NCBI GenBank assembly: GCA_036265325.1
Contig: DATAPH010000071.1
Coordinates: 1-10,394 of the forward strand
Length of the DNA: 10,394 nucleotides
Reading direction: 5' to 3'
Origin: AC-51 sp036265325
GTDB lineage: Bacteria; Actinomycetota; UBA4738; HRBIN12
This document shows, piece after piece, positions 5,833 through 10,394 of the stretch. The first letter of the stretch is position 1. Every line of letters starts with the position of its first letter. The position numbers and the translations under genes were made by a program. The notes under the pieces were generated by a model. It was not told where the DNA came from, ran no database searches, and was given only the letters and a program-made list of their open reading frames with translations.

Positions 5833-6131
5833 CCGAGCGGCACGACGAGCGATACGCCAACGGTGAGCGCGCCCGGTTGCACCCCGTTGGCGGCGGCGAT
5901 CTCGGCGGACACCGCTCGCGGATCGTCGCCGGGACGGACGCGCTCGGCGATCGACCACAGGGTGTCGCCCGCCTGGACCACCACCACCTGCGGCGGGACC
6001 TGCTGTGCGGCGGGCGCCGACGGTTCCCCCCGTCGGACGGCGCCCGCCGCCAGCGGGCTCATGAGGACCGCGATCAACGCCGTGGCGACCGCGGCGACGG
6101 TGCGGCGCCGGCGAACGAACGTTCGCTCCAT
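5829..6131 (-). CDS. Small LysM membrane protein, probable SOS-induced cell-division inhibitor (ChiZ/YneA-like)
   Basis: This 100-residue protein has a basic N terminus (MERTFVRRRR), one hydrophobic segment at about 12-31 that could be an anchor or uncleaved signal, and a short Pro/Ala/Gln linker. A single LysM domain follows at about 49-98 (VVQAGDTLWSIAERV, then EIAAANGVQPGALTVG and LVVPLG). LysM binds peptidoglycan, so the domain should lie outside the membrane. Position and architecture match mycobacterial ChiZ (Rv2719c), between nrdR and a divergent lexA, and resemble YneA of Bacillus, which halts division during the SOS response. The ATG at 6131 was chosen because the hydrophobic segment follows it directly and a -35/-10 pair places the transcription start on it; there is no ribosome-binding site, so the mRNA is probably leaderless. 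One SOS box lies inside its promoter and one in its first codons. The division-inhibitor role is inferred. Confidence 0.85.
   Translation of the reverse strand: MERTFVRRRRTVAAVATALIAVLMSPLAAGAVRRGEPSAPAAQQVPPQVVVVQAGDTLWSIAERVRPGDDPRAVSAEIAAANGVQPGALTVGVSLVVPLG
6112..6125. promoter_or_regulatory. SOS box 1 (LexA site), inside the LysM gene's first codons
   Basis: CGAAC-GAAC-GTTCG is a perfect match to the mycobacterial and Bacillus-type SOS box CGAAC-N4-GTTCG; the arms extend to GCGAAC/GTTCGC. It covers codons 3-7 of the LysM gene, just downstream of the predicted leaderless start, where bound LexA would block early elongation or initiation. Confidence 0.85.
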
Positions 6132-6137
6132 GGAGAC

Positions 6138-6166
6138 ACGATGGGCGAACGCGTGTTCGGTGTCAA
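6138..6166 (-). promoter_or_regulatory. Probable LysM-gene promoter, leaderless
   Basis: On the minus strand a perfect TTGACA (6166-6161) is followed after 17 bp by CATCGT (6143-6138). The predicted start falls at about 6131, the A of the ATG. SOS box 2 lies wholly within the spacer, so LexA would exclude RNA polymerase. Confidence 0.65.
6146..6159. promoter_or_regulatory. SOS box 2 (LexA site), in the LysM promoter spacer
   Basis: CGAAC-GCGT-GTTCG is a perfect SOS box and is itself fully palindromic except for its central four bases. It lies between the -35 and -10 elements proposed for the LysM gene, 34 bp from box 1 and 30 bp from box 3. Confidence 0.88.
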
Positions 6167-6175
6167 GCGCTTGCT

Positions 6176-6189
6176 CGAACATATGTTTG
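6176..6189. promoter_or_regulatory. SOS box 3 (LexA site), overlapping the lexA -35
   Basis: CGAAC-ATAT-GTTTG matches the SOS box at nine of ten arm positions. Its last three bases overlap the proposed lexA -35 element (6187-6192), giving direct autorepression of lexA. Its single mismatch suggests weaker binding than boxes 1 and 2. Confidence 0.82.
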
Positions 6190-6215
6190 CACTCCCCGAG
6201 AACCGGTGCTACCTT
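6187..6215 (+). promoter_or_regulatory. Probable lexA promoter
   Basis: TTGCAC (6187-6192) and TACCTT (6210-6215) are spaced by 17 bp. The predicted start is near 6222, giving a leader of about 45 bases before the GTG at 6268. The -35 overlaps SOS box 3. Confidence 0.6.
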
Positions 6216-6267
6216 GCGGCCCATGGGTTCCAGCCGTGATCGCGGCCACGACAGGAGGGTAGGGACC

Positions 6268-6879
6268 GTGTCTGACATCACCGCTCGACAGCAGCGCATC
6301 CTCGACTTCATCGGTGAGACCGTCCGGGAGCGCGGCTACCCCCCGACCGTCCGCGAGATCGGCGAGGCCGTCGGCCTGACGTCCTCCTCGTCGGTGCACG
6401 CCCAGCTTGCGAACCTCGAGAAGAAGGGGTTGCTTCACAAAGACCCGACGAAGCCCCGTGCCATGACCCTGGCGACAGACGAGGCGCGCGCGGCCGGCAC
6501 GACGGTCCCGGTCCTCGGCCGGATCGCCGCGGGCGCACCCGTCCTCGCGACCGAGCAGGTCGAGGACTACGTCGCCGTCCCCGCGAACTTCACGTCCTCG
6601 GGGGACCACTTCGCATTGCGTGTCACCGGCGACTCGATGATCGAGGCGGGGATCTTCGACGGCGACCTCGTGGTCGTGCGCTCCCAGGAAGCTGCCGATG
6701 ACGGCGACATCGTGGCCGCCTTGCTGCCGGGTCCGGGCGAGGACGAAGCCACGGTCAAGCGCCTCGGTCACGACGGTCCGCGGGTGATGCTGATACCCGA
6801 GAACCCGACCATGTCGCCCTTCGAGATGATCGGCGGCCGCATCGCCGGCAAGGTCGTCGCGGTCCTCCGCAGGCTCTGA
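6268..6879 (+). CDS. lexA: SOS repressor LexA
   Basis: LexA represses DNA-damage genes and is inactivated when RecA filaments trigger its self-cleavage. This 203-residue protein has an N-terminal winged helix-turn-helix: TARQQRILDFI, then YPPTVREIGEAVGL and SSSSVHAQLANLEKKGLL, within about residues 5-57. The C-terminal peptidase domain carries the cleavage bond Ala88-Gly89 in GRIAAGAPV, nucleophile Ser123 in GDSMIEAG, and general-base Lys164 in ATVKRL. The length fits the family. GTG at 6268 is the start: GGAGG lies nine bases upstream (6254-6258) and family homology begins right after it. The gene is divergent from the LysM gene, and three SOS boxes lie between or inside the two 5' ends, so it should repress both. 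Confidence 0.97.
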   Translation: MSDITARQQRILDFIGETVRERGYPPTVREIGEAVGLTSSSSVHAQLANLEKKGLLHKDPTKPRAMTLATDEARAAGTTVPVLGRIAAGAPVLATEQVEDYVAVPANFTSSGDHFALRVTGDSMIEAGIFDGDLVVVRSQEAADDGDIVAALLPGPGEDEATVKRLGHDGPRVMLIPENPTMSPFEMIGGRIAGKVVAVLRRL

Positions 6880-6921
6880 CGTTCGGCTAGGCTCCCGAGC
6901 CACCGCGCACGAGGAGCCCAC

Positions 6922-7917
6922 ATGACGCAGGCCGGCCAAACCAACCTCGCCCATCAGATCGCCTCGCAACCGGACGAACTCGAGCGGCTCCTTACGTCGG
7001 GCGCGGTGCGCCAGGAGGTCCACGCGGCGGCAGAGGCGCTGCACCGCGTCCGCCGGATCTGGATGGTCGGCACCGGCACCAGCCAGCACGCCGCCCATCT
7101 CGGCGCCGCGATGCTGCAGGACGCCGGGCGGTCGGCGCACGCCGTCTCGTCGATGCAGTTCGTGAAGAACGCGCCGATCGTCGGGCCGAAGGACGGCGTC
7201 GTCGTCGTTACCCACACCGGCGAGACGTCGTACGCGCTGTCCGCTCGCGCGCTCGCGTTCGCCGCCGCGATCCAGACCGTGACCATCGCCCGCGAGGGCA
7301 TCGGCATGAACGACGTGATCGCGACGGTGCCGAAGGAGACGTCCGAGACCTACACCGTGAGCTACACCAGCGCGTTGCTCGTGCTCGCGATGATCGCGGC
7401 CGAGATGGGCGCCGATTCGGTGACGACCGAGGCACTGCATACCGTGCCGGACGCGGTGCGCGCCGCACTCGCTTCCCCCGGCACGGAGCAGGTTCCAGTC
7501 CCCCGACGGTCGCTGCAGATCGTCGGGTCCGGCCACGCATCCATCACCGCGAAGGAAGGCGCGCTCAAGGTGCGCGAGGGCGCGCGCGTCCTGGCGGAGG
7601 GACACGACGCCGAGTTCTTCCTGCACGGAACGGCCGTTCCCCTCACGAGCGACGATCAGCTCCTGGCCATCACCTCGGCCGACGAAGACGGCCTCGTTGA
7701 AGGGATCGCCCGGGCGGCGCAAGGCGCCGGTCTCGGCGTCACTCGCCTGCTCGAGACGTCGACCCTCCCGTCGGTCCTCGCGCAGATCCCGCTGACGGTG
7801 CGGCTCCAGTTGCTGGCGTCTCGCTTCGCCGACGAACGCGGCCAGAACCCCGACACCGTGATCGTCCCGCCGTGGGACGACGCCGGGCTGTGGTCGATCG
7901 GTTCCCCGATCGCCTAG
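6922..7917 (+). CDS. Tandem SIS-domain protein (GlmS isomerase-like, sugar-phosphate binding)
   Basis: This 331-residue protein has two sugar-isomerase (SIS) domains, at about 35-165 and 195-305, and resembles the isomerase half of glucosamine-6-phosphate synthase. It has no glutaminase domain. The phosphate loop is VGTGTSQHAAHLG (49-61) and SIS1 continues with VVVVTHTGETSYAL. SIS2 has GSGHASITAKEGALKVRE (202-219) and AEFFLHGTAVPL (230-241), where GlmS has its catalytic Glu and the HGPLAL loop. It lacks the C-terminal lysine segment (PRNLAKSVTVE in GlmS), so it is probably not a normal GlmS; an aldose/ketose isomerase or deaminase acting on an amino-sugar phosphate is more likely. The ATG at 6922 follows GAGGAG (6911-6916). 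A TANNNT element, TAGGCT, lies at 6888-6893 in the 42-bp gap after lexA, so it may have its own promoter. Its stop codon overlaps that of hflX. Confidence 0.85.
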   Translation: MTQAGQTNLAHQIASQPDELERLLTSGAVRQEVHAAAEALHRVRRIWMVGTGTSQHAAHLGAAMLQDAGRSAHAVSSMQFVKNAPIVGPKDGVVVVTHTGETSYALSARALAFAAAIQTVTIAREGIGMNDVIATVPKETSETYTVSYTSALLVLAMIAAEMGADSVTTEALHTVPDAVRAALASPGTEQVPVPRRSLQIVGSGHASITAKEGALKVREGARVLAEGHDAEFFLHGTAVPLTSDDQLLAITSADEDGLVEGIARAAQGAGLGVTRLLETSTLPSVLAQIPLTVRLQLLASRFADERGQNPDTVIVPPWDDAGLWSIGSPIA

Positions 7918-9248
7918 TCGGCCGCTTCGTTCGTGGTCGCTGCCGGCGCGCCCACGATCCCGTTCGTGAACGGCCGGATCGCCGCGAGCTCACGCAGCCC
8001 GACACGCGCATGGACGCGCGTCCCGTCGGGCTCGGCGTCGGCGCTCAGCACCTCGGCCTCGCGATAAAGCATCGCGACCAGGTCGCCGCGGTCCCACGGG
8101 ATGACGGCGCGGACATCGACCGGCGGGGTCGGCACTGCGGCGCCGATCGCTTCGAGCAGCCCTTCGACGCCTTCGCCCGTGATCGCAGAGACCGGGACCG
8201 ACCCGGGGTAGCGAAGCGCGAGCCGCGCTCGACGCGATCCGGGCAACAGGTCGATCTTGTTCAGGGCGAGGACCTCGGGCATGTTCGACGCGCCGATCTC
8301 ATCGAGCACGCGACGCACCGCCTCGATCTGCCCGTCCACGGCCGTGGACGACGCGTCGGCCACGTGCACGATCATGTCCGAAAGCGTCACCTCCTCGAGC
8401 GTCGATCGGAACGCCTCGACCAGGTCATGGGGCAGCTTCGACACGAAGCCGACGGTGTCGGAGATCGTCGCCTTCCGGCCGCCCGGCAACGCGATCCGGC
8501 GGGTCGTCGGGTCGAGCGTGGCGAACAACTGGTTCGCGACGATCACGTCTGCGCCGGTGAGCCGGCGCATCAAGGACGACTTGCCCGCGTTGGTGTAACC
8601 GGCGATCGCGACCTGCGGCACGTTCGACCGCTGTCGGCTCGCGCGCTGGGTGTCGCGTGAGCGCTGCATGTCCTTCACATCGCGCCGGAGCTTCGTGACC
8701 CGCCGGCGGATGTGTTGGCGGTCGGACTCGAGCTTCGTCTCGCCCGGTCCGCGCGTGCCGATGCCACCGCCGAGGCGGCTCATCGCCTCGCCCCACCCAC
8801 GGAGGCGCGGCAGCAGGTAGTTCAGTTGTGCGAGCTCGACCTGCGCCTTGCCCTCGCGGGTGTGCGCGTGCAGGGCGAAGATGTCCAGGATCAGCGCCGT
8901 CCGGTCGACGACCTTCACGTCGAGCCGTGCCTCGAGCGCTCGCAGGTGTCCGGGCGTGAGTTCCTGGTCGAAGACCACCAGTTGCGCGCCGGTCGCGTGG
9001 AGCAGCTGATGCAGCTCCTCGACCTTGCCTTTGCCGATCCAGAACTGCGGATCAGGTTCGGTTCGGCTCTGGACGATCCTACCGACGGGCTCCGCGCCGG
9101 CGGAGTCGGCGAGGGCCGCGAGCTCGTCGAGGTCCTCCTCGGCGATCCCGGGGCCGATCCCAACCAGGACCGCCTTCTCGTGCTGGATCGACCGCCACGT
9201 CGCGGCGATCGGTGATTCCACGATGCGGGCGTCGGTTGGATCGGGCAT
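7914..9248 (-). CDS. hflX: Ribosome-associated GTPase HflX
   Basis: HflX binds the 50S subunit and splits stalled ribosomes during stress. This 444-residue protein has the HflX N-terminal domain (IGKGKVEEL at 71-79; VVFDQELTPG at 91-100; DRTALILDIFALHAHTREGK at 115-134). The family signature GGIGTRGPGETKLE is at 161-174, followed by a basic coiled-coil linker to about 208. The GTPase domain has G1 GYTNAGKSS (217-225), a Thr-rich G2 near FATLDPTTR (242-250), G3 DTVGF (264-268), G4 NKID (330-333) and G5 SAI (354-356). An additional C-terminal domain reaches the end. The ATG at 9248 is four bases past the dapD stop, with only a weak GGG upstream; coupling to dapD is likely. It shares a CTAG with the convergent SIS gene as the stop for both. 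Co-transcription with dapD and dapC looks positional, not functional. Confidence 0.96.
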   Translation of the reverse strand: MPDPTDARIVESPIAATWRSIQHEKAVLVGIGPGIAEEDLDELAALADSAGAEPVGRIVQSRTEPDPQFWIGKGKVEELHQLLHATGAQLVVFDQELTPGHLRALEARLDVKVVDRTALILDIFALHAHTREGKAQVELAQLNYLLPRLRGWGEAMSRLGGGIGTRGPGETKLESDRQHIRRRVTKLRRDVKDMQRSRDTQRASRQRSNVPQVAIAGYTNAGKSSLMRRLTGADVIVANQLFATLDPTTRRIALPGGRKATISDTVGFVSKLPHDLVEAFRSTLEEVTLSDMIVHVADASSTAVDGQIEAVRRVLDEIGASNMPEVLALNKIDLLPGSRRARLALRYPGSVPVSAITGEGVEGLLEAIGAAVPTPPVDVRAVIPWDRGDLVAMLYREAEVLSADAEPDGTRVHARVGLRELAAIRPFTNGIVGAPAATTNEAAD

Positions 9249-9252
9249 CGCG

Positions 9253-10080
9253 TCAGCCCATCGACGAGCCGGCTTCGCGGAGCAGCTCGTTCAGCGCGAC
9301 CTTGTCGTCGGTCGCCTCGGTCCGTTCGCCGATGATCAGGCCGCACGGCATCCCGTACGTGCCGGCCGGGAACTCTTTGGAGCGCGATCCCGGGACGACG
9401 ATCGCGCCGGGCGGGACGCTCCCCCGATGTTCGAGGGGCCGCTCGCCTCGCGGATCGATCACCGGCGTGTTCGCCGTCAGCACCACCCCGGCGCCGAGCA
9501 CCGCGCGGGCGCCGACGCGGACCCCCTCGACGACGATGCACCGCGAGCCGATGAACGCGCCGTCCTCGATCACGACGGGCGCGGCCTGGACCGGCTCGAG
9601 CACGCCGCCGATGCCCACGCCGCCGGCCAGGTGCACCTCGCGACCGATCTGCGCACACGAGCCGACGGTCGCCCACGTGTCGACCATCGTGCCGGCGCCC
9701 ACCCACGCGCCGATGTTGACGTAGCACGGCATCAGGACGGCGCCCGGCTCGATGTGCGCGCCGTAGCGAACGGTCGCCGGCGGGACCACGCGCACGCCGT
9801 CGTCGGCGAACCCACGTTTCAGCGGAACCTTGTCGCGGTACTCGAACGGACCGACGTCGGTCGTTTCGAGGCCACGGACACGGAAGTACATCAGAACCGC
9901 CTGCTTGACCCAGGCATGGACGCGCCAGGGACCGGTTCCATCGGGCTCGGCAACCCGAAGCTCGCCCCGGTCGAGCCTCTCGATGGTCGCCTCGATCGCC
10001 TCGACGTCGAGCGCAGCGGCGGGGTCGCCCTCGGCGGCGGCCCACGTCGCCTCGACGCGCTGCTCGAGGTCGACGATCAC
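9253..10080 (-). CDS. dapD: Tetrahydrodipicolinate N-succinyltransferase (E. coli-type DapD)
   Basis: DapD transfers succinyl from succinyl-CoA to tetrahydrodipicolinate in the succinylase route to meso-diaminopimelate and lysine. The protein is 275 residues, against 274 for E. coli DapD. An N-terminal helical domain (to about 95) contains LRVAEPDG and HAWVKQAVLMYFR. The left-handed parallel beta-helix follows, with VLMPCYVNIGAWV (115-127), GTMVDTWATVGSCAQIG (130-146) and GGVGIGGVLEPVQA (153-166). Asp134 and Glu185 are the probable acid/base residues by alignment with known enzymes. The C-terminal part ends in VALNELLRE. GTG at 10080 gives the expected length and overlaps the aminotransferase stop by four bases (GTGA). 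Mycobacteria and corynebacteria use a distinct, longer DapD class, so this E. coli-like form is notable here. Confidence 0.95.
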   Translation of the reverse strand: MIVDLEQRVEATWAAAEGDPAAALDVEAIEATIERLDRGELRVAEPDGTGPWRVHAWVKQAVLMYFRVRGLETTDVGPFEYRDKVPLKRGFADDGVRVVPPATVRYGAHIEPGAVLMPCYVNIGAWVGAGTMVDTWATVGSCAQIGREVHLAGGVGIGGVLEPVQAAPVVIEDGAFIGSRCIVVEGVRVGARAVLGAGVVLTANTPVIDPRGERPLEHRGSVPPGAIVVPGSRSKEFPAGTYGMPCGLIIGERTEATDDKVALNELLREAGSSMG

Positions 10081-10394
10081 GCGGACACCTCGGCGAAGAC
10101 GCGATCCAGCGCTCCGGCCGCCCGCTCGCACTCAGCCAGGGTCGGCACCATCGCGACGCGCACGAACCCTTCGCCCTGCGGTCCGAAGAACGATCCCGGC
10201 GCGACGACGACGTCTGCCCGGTCGAGCAGGTCGAGCGCCCAGTCGAGCGACGTGCGACCCTCGGGCACCGCGACCCACAGGTAGAACGTGGCCTCGCTTC
10301 CCGCGACGTGGAGCCCGTGTCGAGCGAAGAGCTCGAGGAAGACGGCTCGCTTGGCGGCGTATCGCGCGCGGTTCTCTTCGACGTGGCGCTCGTC
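10077..10394 (-). CDS. dapC: Class I/II aminotransferase, C-terminal part; probable succinyldiaminopimelate aminotransferase (partial)
   Basis: Only the last 105 codons lie in the window; the gene continues past base 10394. The fragment has the C-terminal small-domain pattern of PLP-dependent class I/II aminotransferases: RYAAKRAVFLELFARHGL, then GSEATFYLWVAVPEG, VVVAPGSFFGPQGEGFVRVAM with the Arg that normally binds the substrate carboxylate, and PTLAECERAAGAL. The PLP lysine is outside the window. The APGSFFG-x-x-GEGFVR stretch resembles actinobacterial DapC, which makes N-succinyl-diaminopimelate, the step right after DapD. The four-base overlap with dapD supports that assignment. A related aspartate or aromatic aminotransferase cannot be excluded from the fragment alone. 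Confidence 0.8.
   Translation of the reverse strand, partial: DERHVEENRARYAAKRAVFLELFARHGLHVAGSEATFYLWVAVPEGRTSLDWALDLLDRADVVVAPGSFFGPQGEGFVRVAMVPTLAECERAAGALDRVFAEVSA

Noticed and set aside
6163..7722. A 519-codon minus-strand frame spanning lexA and the SIS gene.
   Set aside because: It covers two well-supported genes and the lexA promoter, and its translation has no domain signature.

Overview
The window is GC-rich and densely packed with genes, and carries chromosomal housekeeping genes of an actinobacterium-like organism. The strongest lineage clue is the order nrdR – small LysM protein – divergent lexA, which matches the mycobacterial nrdR–chiZ–lexA block (Rv2718c–Rv2719c–Rv2720). Other clues are an adenosylcobalamin-dependent ribonucleotide reductase of the Streptomyces NrdJ type, GTG and TTG starts, TANNNT -10 elements placed for leaderless mRNAs, and CGAAC-N4-GTTCG SOS boxes. 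DapD argues against a classical mycobacterium or streptomycete, because it is the E. coli-like class. A deep-branching or uncultured actinobacterial lineage is therefore plausible, but this is inference.

Layout. Bases 1-142 hold tRNA-Gly(GCC) on the minus strand and a short divergent promoter region. Bases 143-1186 encode an AlkZ/HTH_42-family probable DNA glycosylase on the plus strand. Running toward it on the minus strand is a three-gene overlapping operon (2211 to 1187): a VOC-fold protein, dUTPase (dut) and a GNAT acetyltransferase that is cut off at half length exactly where the glycosylase gene ends. A strong hairpin (2239-2264) separates this operon from nrdJ (2291-5050). The nrdJ upstream region carries two NrdR boxes 32 bp apart and an unexplained perfect inverted repeat in the leader. 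Then come nrdR (5293-5769), with its own NrdR box, and the small LysM membrane protein (5829-6131). lexA (6268-6879) is divergent, and three SOS boxes lie in and beside the control region between them. A two-domain SIS protein follows lexA and converges on hflX; the two genes share a single CTAG as both stop codons. The minus strand ends with dapD and the 3' part of an aminotransferase, probably dapC.

How it fits together. The centre of the window supplies and polices deoxynucleotides and responds to DNA damage. NrdJ makes deoxynucleotides and NrdR represses nrdJ and probably itself. dUTPase removes dUTP, LexA controls the SOS response, and the LysM protein is the likely SOS division inhibitor. 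The AlkZ-like protein is a probable base-excision enzyme. The right end belongs to diaminopimelate/lysine synthesis, with hflX behind it. I found no mobile element, CRISPR array or clearly new multi-gene system. The points most worth a second look are the truncated acetyltransferase at the glycosylase junction, the three-box SOS control region, the NrdR circuit, and the unassigned operator-like repeat in the nrdJ leader.
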